Origin: Cohnella thailandensis
GTDB taxonomy: Bacteria > Bacillota > Bacilli > Paenibacillales > Paenibacillaceae
Assembly (NCBI RefSeq): GCF_014212135.1
Contig: NZ_JACJVQ010000027.1
Coordinates: 1-64,000, forward strand
Reading direction: 5' to 3'
DNA: 64,000 nt
A program made the position numbers and the translations under genes. Each line of letters opens with the position of its first letter. Position 1 is the first letter of the stretch. Of the stretch, positions 8,329 through 16,568 are shown in pieces. The notes below the pieces were generated by a model that was not told the origin of the DNA, did no database searches, and saw nothing but the letters and a program-made list of their open reading frames with translations.

Positions 8329-9999
8329 GTGTACTTGGTCTGGCAATACATTCTGCTGCAAACTCTTATTGCATTGTTGCCGATCGGGGCCATGCTCCTA
8401 TGGCTGACGAAGCCGGAGCGACTTCGACATATCCCCGTCGCGATCGTCGCGGCGAGCGGAGTTTCGCTGCTTCTGGGGATGCTCAGCAGATACCCCTTGC
8501 ACTCGGAGAGCATCATTAACTTCAGGCTTATCCCCTACATAATCGGTTCGCTGTACGGAGGAATACCCGGGGCTTCGCTGCTTACCGTCCTCTACATGGT
8601 TTCGCGCTTGCTCCAAGTATCGACAACCTTCTCGATCGCGCTTCTCGGATTGTTTTTCTTGTTGATCGTTCCTTATCTATTCACGCGAATTCAGCGGTTT
8701 CAGGCCGCCGATCGGGCCGGAAGGCTGCGAATCGGGTTTTGCGGCTTCCTGGCGACCTCCATCCCGTTTGTAGTGGCTGCGATTCATGACGCCAATACGG
8801 GAGATTCGGGCTTCTGGTATTGGATGTACATCGTCATCTTCGGGCTGGGTTCGGCCGCCATCATCTTGTTCTCGATCCAAACTCTCGAACTGTCTATCGA
8901 CCGGATCAAGCTCCAAGTCGAATTGCAAGAGGTGAGCTCGAATTACCGCAAGGAAGTGAAGCGGCTCCAGGAGTTTATCGATATCTCTCCGCTCGTGGCG
9001 ATCTTTATCGACGGCCAGGGCAGAATCACGCAGCTGAACGAGATGGCGCTTAAGCTTCTATCCCCCTATGACAGGTCGGGCGTGCTTCACCGGCCTTATT
9101 GGTCGGTACTGAACATGTTCGGCAGCGAGACGCTGTTCGATTCCATTACCAAGGTAATGAAGGGAGCCGAACGGGAGTCGGAGGTGGTCCGGTTCCGCAA
9201 TCGGCTTTTTTATACGGCGGTATGCGCCTGGAGGGACGAAGCCAAGCAAGAGACCGGAGCCGTGCTGATCGCCCACGACATGACGGAGCTTCAGCAGCTC
9301 AAGGACGAAGTGGACAAAATGGAGCGGTTAAGCCTCGTAGGCCAGATGGCGGCAAGCATCACCCACGAGATCCGCAATCCGATGGCCGTCATCCGGGGCT
9401 TTATCCAGCTTCTGAACGAGCGAAGCCCGAACGAGCACCATTCTTATTTTCACATTATTCTTCAAGAGCTGGATAGAGCCAACAACATCATCAACGACTT
9501 CTTGTCGCTGGCGCAGAACCGGATCGTGGAGAAGAACACGAGAAAGCTGAACGAAGTGCTCGAGGATTTGATGCCGCTGATCTCGGCCGACGCGAACATG
9601 CGCGGCCAGATGATCGAGCTGCGGATCGAAGAGGATATCCAGCCGCTGGAGTTGAACGTCAAGGAGATCAAGCAGCTTATCCTGAACCTCGCCCGCAACG
9701 GGATGGAGGCTATGACGGACAAGGGCATTCTCCGGATCGAACTGAAGAATATCGAGGACGGCGTCCAGCTCAAGGTACGGGATACCGGCATCGGGATTCC
9801 GCCGGAGAAGCTGGAGCGGCTGTTCGAGCCGTTCTTCACGACCAAGACCAACGGAACCGGGCTCGGTCTTGCCCTGTGCCTAAGCATCGTCGAACGCCAC
9901 CACGGGAAAATCCAGGTGGAATCGAAGACCGGGGAAGGAACGACTTTTATCGTATCGTTCAATAAATACAAAGCCGGCCAATTGACGGCGGGCGCATAA
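8329..9999 (+). CDS. sporulation-type membrane sensor histidine kinase
   Basis: 556 residues. The first ~190 contain six or so hydrophobic segments of the 5TM/LytS-like type, then a PAS domain (FIDISPLVAIFIDGQGRITQ, about 220-320), a HisKA domain with the phospho-acceptor His in SITHEIRNPMAVIRGF (about 345) and a HATPase domain (NLARNGMEAM, DTGIGIPPEKLERLF, TNGTGLGLAL). The architecture resembles KinB-like kinases that feed phosphate into the Spo0F-Spo0A relay. No response regulator is adjacent, as expected for an orphan sporulation kinase. The GTG start lies only 4 bp after AGGAG; a TTG at 8335 with better spacing is an alternative. Confidence 0.88.
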   Translation: MYLVWQYILLQTLIALLPIGAMLLWLTKPERLRHIPVAIVAASGVSLLLGMLSRYPLHSESIINFRLIPYIIGSLYGGIPGASLLTVLYMVSRLLQVSTTFSIALLGLFFLLIVPYLFTRIQRFQAADRAGRLRIGFCGFLATSIPFVVAAIHDANTGDSGFWYWMYIVIFGLGSAAIILFSIQTLELSIDRIKLQVELQEVSSNYRKEVKRLQEFIDISPLVAIFIDGQGRITQLNEMALKLLSPYDRSGVLHRPYWSVLNMFGSETLFDSITKVMKGAERESEVVRFRNRLFYTAVCAWRDEAKQETGAVLIAHDMTELQQLKDEVDKMERLSLVGQMAASITHEIRNPMAVIRGFIQLLNERSPNEHHSYFHIILQELDRANNIINDFLSLAQNRIVEKNTRKLNEVLEDLMPLISADANMRGQMIELRIEEDIQPLELNVKEIKQLILNLARNGMEAMTDKGILRIELKNIEDGVQLKVRDTGIGIPPEKLERLFEPFFTTKTNGTGLGLALCLSIVERHHGKIQVESKTGEGTTFIVSFNKYKAGQLTAGA

Positions 10000-10056
10000 A
10001 CGAAGACGTTCCTGTTCACAATAGGAGGGAACCATCCAGACAAGGAGGATGCTCCC

Positions 10057-10182
10057 ATGCCTAATCCACAAGGTCCGGCTCCGCTCGGTCGCAAGAGCGC
10101 GGGCGACGGCGGCAAGAACAAGCAACCCGAGGCCCCGGGATTCGACAAGAAGCTGGACGGTCCGAATCGGCCGTCGACTTGA
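10057..10182 (+). CDS. small basic protein, possibly a small acid-soluble spore protein
   Basis: A 41-codon gene with a strong ribosome-binding site (CAAGGAGG, 10041-10048, 8 bp before ATG). The product is rich in Gly, Pro, Lys and Asn (PAPLGRKSAGDGGKNKQPE) with no hydrophobic segment. The composition and the GGKNKQ stretch recall SspN-type minor spore proteins, but the match is by eye and not proof. It lies directly after a sporulation-type kinase and before another small acidic protein. The ribosome-binding site and clean start and stop are the main evidence. Confidence 0.6.
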   Translation: MPNPQGPAPLGRKSAGDGGKNKQPEAPGFDKKLDGPNRPST

Positions 10183-10200
10183 GCGGAAGGCCAGATCGAC

Positions 10201-10644
10201 ATGACGAACAGGAAGCCCGGGACGGGGGCTTCGTCTCTCCCCGGCTCGGGTCGCGACGAAGCTGCGCCGGATCCGTTCGAGATTGAGTTCAGACCGGAAT
10301 TCCGCGAAAACAGGGGCCCGCGGGAGCCGTTCATCAATTCGCACGGAGTCGTTATCGGAGATCACGATTACGAGTCCGATAACTCGCCGCTCGAGCAGTG
10401 GAGCGAAGAGACGGATCCCGCCGTCATGGCGGGGGACGAATGGGTGCATCCCTATAAGGATATCGGATTTCGTACGCGGGAGAATCGCGATATATTCGAG
10501 GAGGGCATTCCTCCGCGCACGGGGAATTTTATGCATCCGACCCACCAAACAGCCGACTTAAGCCGGATAGCCGACAACCCGCTCGACCTGGAAGACGAAT
10601 ACGAAAGTTACTATCCGGTGCCCGAGGTATTGGACGAACCCTGA
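10201..10644 (+). CDS. DUF3905-like hypothetical protein
   Basis: 147 residues, acidic and hydrophilic, with no signal peptide or membrane segment. Conserved-looking blocks include INSHGVVIGDHDYESDN, DEWVHPYKDIGFRTRENR and TGNFMHPTHQTAD, which suggest the Bacillales family DUF3905; this assignment is from memory of the family style and is not certain. The gene begins 18 bp after the small basic ORF, so the two probably share a transcript. Its stop codon lies inside the terminator stem. Function unknown. Confidence 0.75.
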   Translation: MTNRKPGTGASSLPGSGRDEAAPDPFEIEFRPEFRENRGPREPFINSHGVVIGDHDYESDNSPLEQWSEETDPAVMAGDEWVHPYKDIGFRTRENRDIFEEGIPPRTGNFMHPTHQTADLSRIADNPLDLEDEYESYYPVPEVLDEP

Positions 10645-10668
10645 CGCTCTCGTCGGGGTTCGTTCTTT
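10635..10668 (+). terminator. intrinsic terminator overlapping the next promoter
   Basis: CGAACCCTGACG (10635-10646) and CGTCGGGGTTCG (10651-10662) form a 12-bp stem with one G-U pair and a 4-nt loop, followed by TTCTTTT. The T-run abuts the -35 box of the bacilliredoxin promoter. Confidence 0.8.
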
Positions 10669-10696
10669 TGACGGTTTTCCAGTCAAAGCTTATAAT
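10668..10696 (+). promoter_or_regulatory. sigma-A promoter of the bacilliredoxin gene
   Basis: TTGACG (10668-10673) and TATAAT (10691-10696) with the ideal 17-bp spacer. This is one of the best promoters in the window. Confidence 0.85.
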
Positions 10697-10751
10697 AAAA
10701 AGTAAGCGGATAGGTCCGCCAAATCGGATGCAGGAAGAGAGGTTGACACTA

Positions 10752-11186
10752 ATGTCAATGTCATTTGAGAGATACATGTTCGACATGATCCAACCGATGC
10801 GCGACGATCTGACCCGGGTTGGAATCAAGGAGCTTCGGACTCCCGAGGAAGTCGAAGAAGCGCTCCCTAACGCGAAGGGAACGACGCTCGTCGTCGTCAA
10901 TTCCGTCTGCGGCTGCGCGGCCGGCCAAGCCCGTCCGGGCGTTGCGGAAGCGTTGCAGCACGACGTCGTGCCGGATCACCTATTCACGGTGTTCGCGGGC
11001 CAAGACAAGGAAGCGACGGCTAAGGCTCGCGAATATTTCGCGCCATACCCGCCTTCTTCTCCATCCATCGCCCTGATGAAGGACGGAGAGCTCGTGCACT
11101 TTATCGAGCGCCATCAGATCGAGAACCGCAGCGCGGACGACATCGCCGCCGATCTGACCGCCGCGTTCGATCGCTTCTGCCGTTGA
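10752..11186 (+). CDS. BrxA/BrxB-family bacilliredoxin
   Basis: 144 residues of the YphP/YqiW family. The redox motif Cys53-Gly-Cys55 in VVNSVCGCAAGQARPGV is the diagnostic feature. Bacilliredoxins remove bacillithiol from S-bacillithiolated proteins after oxidative stress. The start is the ATG at 10752 behind AGAGAGG; a second ATG two codons on is also possible. In-frame codons back to 10668 overlap the promoter and are excluded. The gene is monocistronic between its own promoter and a terminator. Confidence 0.93.
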   Translation: MSMSFERYMFDMIQPMRDDLTRVGIKELRTPEEVEEALPNAKGTTLVVVNSVCGCAAGQARPGVAEALQHDVVPDHLFTVFAGQDKEATAKAREYFAPYPPSSPSIALMKDGELVHFIERHQIENRSADDIAADLTAAFDRFCR

Positions 11187-11202
11187 TAGAACGATAAGCC
11201 AT

Positions 11203-11239
11203 CCCGCCGGTTCGCAAGTGAGCTTGCGGGAGTTTTTTT
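11203..11239 (+). terminator. intrinsic terminator of the bacilliredoxin gene
   Basis: CGCAAG (11213-11218) and CTTGCG (11223-11228) form the core stem with a 4-nt loop. CCCGC/GCGGG can pair alternatively. A run of seven Ts follows. Confidence 0.7.
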
Positions 11240-11287
11240 GATTATTTCCGATGGATAAAGTTAACAAGCGGGATAGGAGCGAGATGC

Positions 11288-12097
11288 ATGAGCCTTCAAC
11301 AGGAGATTATCGGCAAGCTCGGAGTGAAGCCGACGATTGACGTCGACGGGGAGATCAGAAGAAGGGTCGATTTCCTTAAGGAATACGTATTAAACTCGAA
11401 GACGACGGGGCTGCTGATCGCGATCAGCGGAGGCGTGGACAGCGCGGTCGCGACCGGCCTGTGCAAGCGCGCGACGGATGAGCTCTCCCAAGAGACCGGC
11501 AAGGAATACATTACTCTTGGAGTCTTCCAGCCTTACGGCGAGCAAGAGGACATCGACCACAGCTACGCGGTGGCCGAAGCGTTCAACCTGACTCATAAAG
11601 TAGAGACGAATATCGCCGAAGCGGTGGACGAAGTCGTGCTGGAGACGGAGTACGCCTTCAAGGCCCTCGGAACTCCGCGCCATATCAGCCGCGGAGGCAA
11701 GGGCAACGTCAAAGCCCGCACGCGGATGGTGATCCAGTATGCGCTCGCGTTCGACATGAACCTGCTCGTCGTCGGCACGGACCATGCTTCCGAGGCTCTC
11801 ACCGGCTTCTATACGAAGTGGGGAGACGGAGCGGTCGACATTACGCCGCTCAGCTCGCTTAACAAGCGTCAGGTCCGCGAGATCGCCGCTCGCCTTGGAG
11901 TTCCGCAAGAGGTCATTACCAAAGCTCCGACGGCCGGGCTGTGGGAAGGGCAGACGGACGAAGCCGAGCTCGGCGTCTCGTATGAGGCGAACAGCGACTA
12001 CCTGGAAGGCAAGGAGATCGACGCCGCCGCCCGGGAAGTGCTGGAGCGCCATTACCTGCGCACGGAACACAAGCGTTCGCCGATTCCGGGCATCTGA
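11288..12097 (+). CDS. nadE: ammonia-dependent NAD+ synthetase
   Basis: 269 residues. The PP-loop SGGVDSAVA near residue 46 binds ATP. The LVVGTDHASEALTGFYTKWGDGAVDITPLSSL block and TKAPTAGLWEGQTDE are hallmarks of NadE. It converts nicotinic acid adenine dinucleotide plus ammonia to NAD+, the last step of NAD synthesis. There is no N-terminal glutaminase domain, so it is the short ammonia-dependent form. It is followed after 6 bp by acpS and probably shares its transcript. Confidence 0.96.
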   Translation: MSLQQEIIGKLGVKPTIDVDGEIRRRVDFLKEYVLNSKTTGLLIAISGGVDSAVATGLCKRATDELSQETGKEYITLGVFQPYGEQEDIDHSYAVAEAFNLTHKVETNIAEAVDEVVLETEYAFKALGTPRHISRGGKGNVKARTRMVIQYALAFDMNLLVVGTDHASEALTGFYTKWGDGAVDITPLSSLNKRQVREIAARLGVPQEVITKAPTAGLWEGQTDEAELGVSYEANSDYLEGKEIDAAAREVLERHYLRTEHKRSPIPGI

Positions 12098-12103
12098 CGG
12101 CCG

Positions 12104-12496
12104 ATGATCGTCGGCGTCGGATTGGATATGGTGGAGCTGGAGAGAGTGGACAAGCTTCTCGCCGGCTCCGCGGGCTCCCGGTTCGCGGCAAGAGTGCTGA
12201 CGGAAGGCGAGCGGGAACGCAGCCGCGTCATGTCCGGCCGCCGTCTGGCGGAGTTCGTCTCGGGACGATTCGCCGCCAAGGAAGCGGTCGTGAAGGCGCT
12301 AGGCTGCGGCATCGGCAGCGCCGTCGGGTTTCAGGATATCGAAGTGCTGCCGGACTCTTCCGGCAGGCCCTGCTGCCGATTGTCGCCCGAAGCGTGGGAG
12401 CGGCTCGGCCTCAAGGAAGAGCTCCATCGCCTTCACGTGGCGATTACGCACGAGAGAAGCATGGCCTCCGCGACGGCTATCGCGGAACGAATATAG
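12104..12496 (+). CDS. acpS: holo-[acyl-carrier-protein] synthase
   Basis: 130 residues, the usual AcpS length. The family motifs VGLDMVELERVD (metal-binding Asp8) and SGRFAAKEAVVKALG (metal-binding Glu) are intact. It transfers 4'-phosphopantetheine from CoA to acyl carrier protein, activating fatty-acid synthesis. It lies 6 bp behind nadE and ends before a clear terminator. Confidence 0.95.
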   Translation: MIVGVGLDMVELERVDKLLAGSAGSRFAARVLTEGERERSRVMSGRRLAEFVSGRFAAKEAVVKALGCGIGSAVGFQDIEVLPDSSGRPCCRLSPEAWERLGLKEELHRLHVAITHERSMASATAIAERI

Positions 12497-12501
12497 CGAA
12501 G

Positions 12502-12543
12502 GAGAGCCCTAGCGCCGGAGAAGGCGTTCGGGCTCTCTTTGTT
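12502..12543 (+). terminator. terminator of nadE-acpS
   Basis: GAGAGCCC (12502-12509) pairs with GGGCTCTC (12530-12537) over a GC-rich 20-nt loop, followed by TTTGTT. Confidence 0.7.
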
Positions 12544-12556
12544 ATTCGGGGGCCCC

Positions 12557-12605
12557 CCCCAAAAGTAATCGGAATCGACGACAGAGCTTTGCGTCACTTT
12601 TGGGG
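12557..12605 (-). terminator. probable terminator of the cytochrome c gene
   Basis: CCCCAAAAGT (12557-12566) and ACTTTTGGGG (12596-12605) are perfect 10-bp inverted arms around a 29-nt loop, just past the stop codon of the minus-strand gene. There is no strong T-run, so the terminator role is tentative. Confidence 0.45.
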
Positions 12606-12610
12606 ATTAA

Positions 12611-12997
12611 CTATTTATGCTCCGACAGCCACTCCGCCATCGCATCGATCTGTTCCGCGCTTAATTTTCCCTTGAAGCCCTGCATGATTTTCCCGCCGTT
12701 CTCGATCTGGGCCTGGATCTGCTCCTTCGTAAGGCGCGCTCCGACCTGTTGAAGATTGCTCTCCTCTCCCATCATGCCTTGAAGCTCGGTGCCATGGCAG
12801 GAGATGCAGTTGCTGCGATAAAGCTTTACCGTCTCTTGGGGCCCGGACAATGGCTTGGCGCTCGCGGTGGACGGAGCCTTGGCTTCGCCGCCGTCCTTGC
12901 CGCATGCGGCCAAAAACAAGGAGGCGATCGCGAGAATGGCCAGCAGCTGCGAGACCGTTCGGAAGGAGTTGGCTTTCGGGGATGGAACTCTTACCAT
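12611..12997 (-). CDS. small c-type cytochrome lipoprotein (c551 type)
   Basis: 128 residues. A lipoprotein signal ends in LAAC with Cys32 as the probable anchor. The mature part has the haem-binding CISCH motif and a downstream Met (IMQGFKGKLS) as likely sixth ligand, the layout of Bacillus c551/c550 cytochromes that pass electrons at the outer membrane face. The ATG at 12997 is 10 bp behind AAGGTG; a GTG at 13009 is possible but overlaps that ribosome-binding site. It lies divergently from the AraC-type gene. Confidence 0.9.
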   Translation of the reverse strand: MVRVPSPKANSFRTVSQLLAILAIASLFLAACGKDGGEAKAPSTASAKPLSGPQETVKLYRSNCISCHGTELQGMMGEESNLQQVGARLTKEQIQAQIENGGKIMQGFKGKLSAEQIDAMAEWLSEHK

Positions 12998-13083
12998 TTC
13001 AATCTTCACCTTCGCTCGCTTATAATAAGATGTTGTTACGATTACATACGCATAAGAGATTTAACGCAACTTGGGGAGCGCAC

Positions 13084-13959
13084 ATGACTACTAGCTATTT
13101 TACCATACTGATGAACAACCTCGAACATATGCAGGTCGAGACGGTGGCCGCGGCGGATTCCGGCAAGGAACAAGGGGTGCCAAGCGTCGGCAACTGGAAA
13201 GCGATGGATTGCAATCGCTTCCTGTTGGTGACGGAGGGGAGAGGCAGGCTGCTGACGGACCAGCATGAAGAGGAGCTTGCGCCGGGAACGCTGGGGCTTG
13301 TCCTGACAGGCACGCCGCACACCATTGAAGCCAAAGAGGGAGAAGTTCTTAAGCTGAAGTGGGTGCACTACAAAAGCAGCTTCGGGGAGAGGGATTGGTA
13401 CAATAGCCTCGGCTTGCCGATCGTCATTCATTCGGTACATGACGAAGGCGCCAGCCTGATGGATAAGATCATCCATAACGTGACGCGCGACGGACTCACT
13501 TCGCGATTAAGAAGCAAGGCAGCCATTCTGGATTTGATCAGCCTTTATCTGGAATGCATACCGCCCATCCACACGATCGCCGAAGGTATTCCTTCGCAGG
13601 ACATGGAGAAGATCAACGTCGTCATCAAGTACATAGACGAACATATTGCCGAGAACATCACGGTGGACGAGCTGTCGCGGCTTATCTATCTCCATCCGAA
13701 CTACTTTATCGTGTTCTTCAAGAGCATGATGGGCTGCGCGCCGATCCAGTACGTGAACCTGAGACGAATGGAGATCGCCCGAAGCATGCTGCTCCAGCCG
13801 GATTGCAACGTGTCCGACGTCGCGAGCCGAATCGGCATGAAAATCTATTATTTCTCCAGGATGTTCAAGAAGCACACGGGGATGACGCCGAGCCATTACC
13901 GGAAGATGGGGGCCCGAATGCCGGGGTCGGGCGCGTCGGAAGCGGAAACGAACGAATAA
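13084..13959 (+). CDS. AraC-family transcriptional regulator
   Basis: 291 residues. The first ~160 look like a cupin-type ligand-sensing domain (FLLVTEGRGRLLTDQHEEELAPG, then TGTPHTIEAKEGE). The last ~100 contain two helix-turn-helices typical of AraC/XylS (NITVDELSRLIYLHPNYFIVFFK and NVSDVASRIGMKIYYFSRMFK, ending HTGMTPSHYRK). GGGGAG precedes the ATG. In-frame codons back to 12850 run antisense through the cytochrome gene and are rejected. The target and ligand are unknown; TATAAT at 13021-13026 could be its -10 element. Confidence 0.9.
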   Translation: MTTSYFTILMNNLEHMQVETVAAADSGKEQGVPSVGNWKAMDCNRFLLVTEGRGRLLTDQHEEELAPGTLGLVLTGTPHTIEAKEGEVLKLKWVHYKSSFGERDWYNSLGLPIVIHSVHDEGASLMDKIIHNVTRDGLTSRLRSKAAILDLISLYLECIPPIHTIAEGIPSQDMEKINVVIKYIDEHIAENITVDELSRLIYLHPNYFIVFFKSMMGCAPIQYVNLRRMEIARSMLLQPDCNVSDVASRIGMKIYYFSRMFKKHTGMTPSHYRKMGARMPGSGASEAETNE

Positions 13960-14014
13960 CGGATCTGATGAAAAAAAAGCTAATCGAGCATTAACGAAAC
14001 TAGCGGCGGAACGG

Positions 14015-15259
14015 ATGTCGCGGAAGGTTGGGGAACGGATGTACGAATCGGTGGCCGCCGAGGCTTTCAGCCGAGAGCTGCTGGCGTGGTATCGGAGAGG
14101 GAATCGCGATCTGCCATGGCGCAGAAGCAAGAACCCCTATTATATATGGATATCGGAGATCATGCTGCAGCAGACGAGGGTAGACACGGTCATTCCTTAT
14201 TTTAATCGCTTCATCGAACGATTCCCTACGGTGCGGGATCTTGCGGAGGCTCCGGAGGAGGACGTTCTGAAGCTGTGGGAGGGGCTCGGCTATTATTCGC
14301 GCGCCAGGAATCTTCAGGCTGCCGCCAAGGAGATCGCGGAGAAGCACGGGGGAGAGATCCCGGCGGACAAAGCGGCGGTCAGCGGCTTGAAGGGGGTCGG
14401 ACCGTATACGTCGGGGGCAATTCTCAGCATCGCGTTCAACCTTCCGGAGCCTGCCGTCGACGGCAACGTCATGAGGGTGCTGTCGCGGTATTTCTGCCTG
14501 GAGGAGGACATCGCCAAGCCGGCGGCTCGGGTCGGGATCGAAGGTCTGGCGCGCGAGCTTATTCCGGAGGGCGCGGCGGGCGACTTCAATCAGGCGCTGA
14601 TGGAGCTGGGGGCGCTCGTCTGCACGCCGCGTTCGCCGCATTGCCTGACCTGTCCCGTGATGGAGCATTGCGCGGCGAGGCTGTCGGGCCGGCAGGAGGA
14701 GCTTCCGATCAAGACGAAGGCGAAGAAGCCGAAGCCGCAGCATCGTCTGGCGGTCTTGATCGAAGATGCGAACGGACGCGTGCTCGCCAGACAGCGGCCC
14801 GAGCAGGGGCTGCTCGCCAGGCTGTGGGAGCTGCCGCATATCGAAGCTCCGTTAGAGGCATGGTCTAACGATGACGTGGCTCCCGGCTGGCTCGCAACGA
14901 CGTTCGCGCTCGAAGGGATGAACGTCCGGACGACCGGTTTCCTCGGCGATGCCGAGCATGTCTTCTCGCACCTGCATTGGTTCGTGAGAATCTGGGGAGC
15001 GGATCGGGTGTCGTTCGATCGTGCGATCCGGGACGACATGGCCGGCGCTGCGGCGGGGTTGCTTGGCGAAGAGGCGGTGAGAGAGTCCGCAGCCTCTTAT
15101 GAAAGGGACGAGCAATCGGCATCGGAAGCGGGCGAGCTTCCGGCCGGCTATCGGTGGATCGACCGCGAGGACTTCGAGAGACTGGCATGGCCGAATCTGT
15201 TCCGCAAGATTCTAAGCGAACATTTCTCACGGGAGGGCGACTATGATCAAACCTTTTAA
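14015..15259 (+). CDS. mutY: A/G-specific adenine glycosylase
   Basis: 414 residues. SEIMLQQTRV carries the catalytic Glu, GVGPYTSGAI is the helix-hairpin-helix, and AVDGNVMRV holds the catalytic Asp. The four-cysteine cluster loop (C-x6-C-x2-C-x5-C in CTPRSPHCLTCPVMEHC) binds 4Fe-4S. The C-terminal part after residue ~230 is a NUDIX-like domain that reads 8-oxoguanine. It removes A mispaired with 8-oxoG. An ATG at 14039 is an alternative start; neither has an ideal ribosome-binding site. Confidence 0.95.
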   Translation: MSRKVGERMYESVAAEAFSRELLAWYRRGNRDLPWRRSKNPYYIWISEIMLQQTRVDTVIPYFNRFIERFPTVRDLAEAPEEDVLKLWEGLGYYSRARNLQAAAKEIAEKHGGEIPADKAAVSGLKGVGPYTSGAILSIAFNLPEPAVDGNVMRVLSRYFCLEEDIAKPAARVGIEGLARELIPEGAAGDFNQALMELGALVCTPRSPHCLTCPVMEHCAARLSGRQEELPIKTKAKKPKPQHRLAVLIEDANGRVLARQRPEQGLLARLWELPHIEAPLEAWSNDDVAPGWLATTFALEGMNVRTTGFLGDAEHVFSHLHWFVRIWGADRVSFDRAIRDDMAGAAAGLLGEEAVRESAASYERDEQSASEAGELPAGYRWIDREDFERLAWPNLFRKILSEHFSREGDYDQTF

Positions 15260-15500
15260 GCTGCCCAAGGAACAAAGGGAAGAGTTGGTGCGCGGCGTCC
15301 AGACATATTTCGAGAACGAGCTGGATCAAACGATCGGCAACCTGGGGGCGGAGCAGTTCCTCGACTTCATGATTCGCGAGCTAAGCCCTTATCTGTACAA
15401 CCAAGCGCTCGCGGACGCCCGCCACGTGCTGGCGCAGAAGATGGCTTCTCTCGAGGAGGAGCTGTATTCTCTGGAGGTTCCGGTTCGTCGGGGACGGTAG
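15243..15500 (+). CDS. DUF2164-family protein
   Basis: 85 residues, overlapping the end of mutY by 17 bp with a GGGAGGG ribosome-binding site inside that gene. It opens with KPFKLPKEQREELVRGVQTYFENELDQTIGN, the pattern of DUF2164 proteins, and is mostly helical and acidic. Function unknown. The overlap suggests translational coupling with mutY. Confidence 0.8.
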   Translation: MIKPFKLPKEQREELVRGVQTYFENELDQTIGNLGAEQFLDFMIRELSPYLYNQALADARHVLAQKMASLEEELYSLEVPVRRGR

Positions 15501-15539
15501 CCACGCACCTGACCACCGAGCGCTGGAGACCCTTAAAAA

Positions 15540-15643
15540 GAGTAAAGTTTGCCCAAGTGATGGACCGTGCGCCGCATGAGGCTCTTCAGATGAGTATAAT
15601 TTACCCAAGTGATGGATCAAGCGCCGCATAAACTCCCTAGGCA
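15540..15643. repeat. tandem duplication of a 52-bp unit
   Basis: Two head-to-tail copies (15540-15591 and 15592-15643) share GAGT, CCCAAGTGATGGA and GCGCCGCAT at the same offsets. The first 38 bp differ at only about six positions; the last third has decayed. The rest of the gap to the sodA terminator shows nothing else. Confidence 0.65.
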
Positions 15644-15675
15644 AGTCCCAGCACCCAACTGACGTACCGCTTAAA

Positions 15676-15705
15676 CAAAAAAAGCTGCCCTCGGGCAGCT
15701 TTTTT
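15676..15705. terminator. bidirectional terminator between the DUF2164 gene and sodA
   Basis: AAAGCTGCCC and GGGCAGCTTT form a tight stem with A-run and T-run on either side, so it can end transcripts on both strands. It sits 15 bp past the sodA stop codon. Confidence 0.85.
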
Positions 15706-15719
15706 CGCTGGAGATCGAA

Positions 15720-16331
15720 TTACTTGGCAGCGTCGTAAAGAGCGCCGACCTTGTCCCAGTTGACAACGTTCCAGAAAGCGCTGATGTAGTCAGGGCGCTT
15801 GTTCTGATACTTCAGGTAGTAAGCATGCTCCCAAACGTCCAGGCCGAGGATCGGAGTTTCGCCTTCCATGATCGGGCTGTCTTGGTTAGGCAGGCTGTAT
15901 ACCTTGAGCTTGCCGTCCTTGCCGACGACGAGGAACGCCCAGCCGGAGCCGAAACGAGTCGTAGCCGCTTGAGCGAACGTTTCCTTGAACTTGTCGAAGC
16001 CGCCCAGCTCGCTGTCGATAGCGGCAGCAAGAGCGCCCTTCGGTGCGCCGCCGGCGTTCGGTCCGATGATCTCCCAGAACAGGGAGTGGTTCGCATGGCC
16101 GCCGCCGTTGTTGCGAACGGCCGTACGGATGCTCTCCGGAACGGCGTTCAGGTCGGAGATCAGGTCGTTCAGGCTCTTCTCGGCCAGTTCAGGCGCGTTA
16201 GCCAGAGCGTTGTTCAGGTTCGTAACATAGGTGTTGTGGTGACGGTCGTGGTGGATCTCCATCGTAAGCGCATCGATATGCGGCTCCAGAGCGTTGTTGG
16301 GATATGGGAGCGGTGGTAATACGTGTGCCAT
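15720..16331 (-). CDS. sodA: superoxide dismutase (Mn/Fe family)
   Basis: 203 residues. The metal ligands are visible as the His in MEIHHDRHHNTYV, the His in HANHSLFWEII and the Asp and His in LGLDVWEHAYYLKY. GGGHANH with the following GP and the overall residues resemble the manganese-preferring Bacillus SodA, but Mn versus Fe cannot be settled by eye. It dismutates superoxide in the cytoplasm. The ribosome-binding site GAAGGAGGA is strong, and a promoter and bidirectional terminator bracket the gene. Confidence 0.95.
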   Translation of the reverse strand: MAHVLPPLPYPNNALEPHIDALTMEIHHDRHHNTYVTNLNNALANAPELAEKSLNDLISDLNAVPESIRTAVRNNGGGHANHSLFWEIIGPNAGGAPKGALAAAIDSELGGFDKFKETFAQAATTRFGSGWAFLVVGKDGKLKVYSLPNQDSPIMEGETPILGLDVWEHAYYLKYQNKRPDYISAFWNVVNWDKVGALYDAAK

Positions 16332-16376
16332 AATTTGAAATCCTCCTTCAAAATTTAAATATGTAGCCTATTTCTT

Positions 16377-16405
16377 ATTATCCCTGATTTCGGATATTAA
16401 ATCAA
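16377..16405 (-). promoter_or_regulatory. sodA promoter
   Basis: Read on the minus strand, TTGATT (16400-16405) and GATAAT (16377-16382) are 17 bp apart, with the predicted start about 40 bp upstream of the sodA ATG. Confidence 0.65.
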
Positions 16406-16542
16406 CATGGATGTTTAAAAAGTCGGCCGATTCCCAACGACCAGGATAGAGTTCCCTATTCTCCTTTATTTATGCAAAAAGAGAAATACTCCGTTTTAGG
16501 CGAAATGAGCTGAATTTTACGGTTTTTTGACGTCAATCCACA

Positions 16543-16568
16543 GAAAGCGCTTTAATAGAAGCGCTTTC
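16543..16568. promoter_or_regulatory. pair of cre-like GCGC palindromes
   Basis: AAAGCGCTTT (16544-16553) and GAAGCGCTTTC (16558-16568) are two near-perfect palindromes 14 bp apart in the 405-bp sodA/GNAT gap (16332-16736). Each resembles the CcpA catabolite-response core but misses two or three consensus positions. A similar AAGCGCTTTCA lies before the hydrolase at 39.8 kb. The rest of the gap is AT-rich with no gene. Confidence 0.4.
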
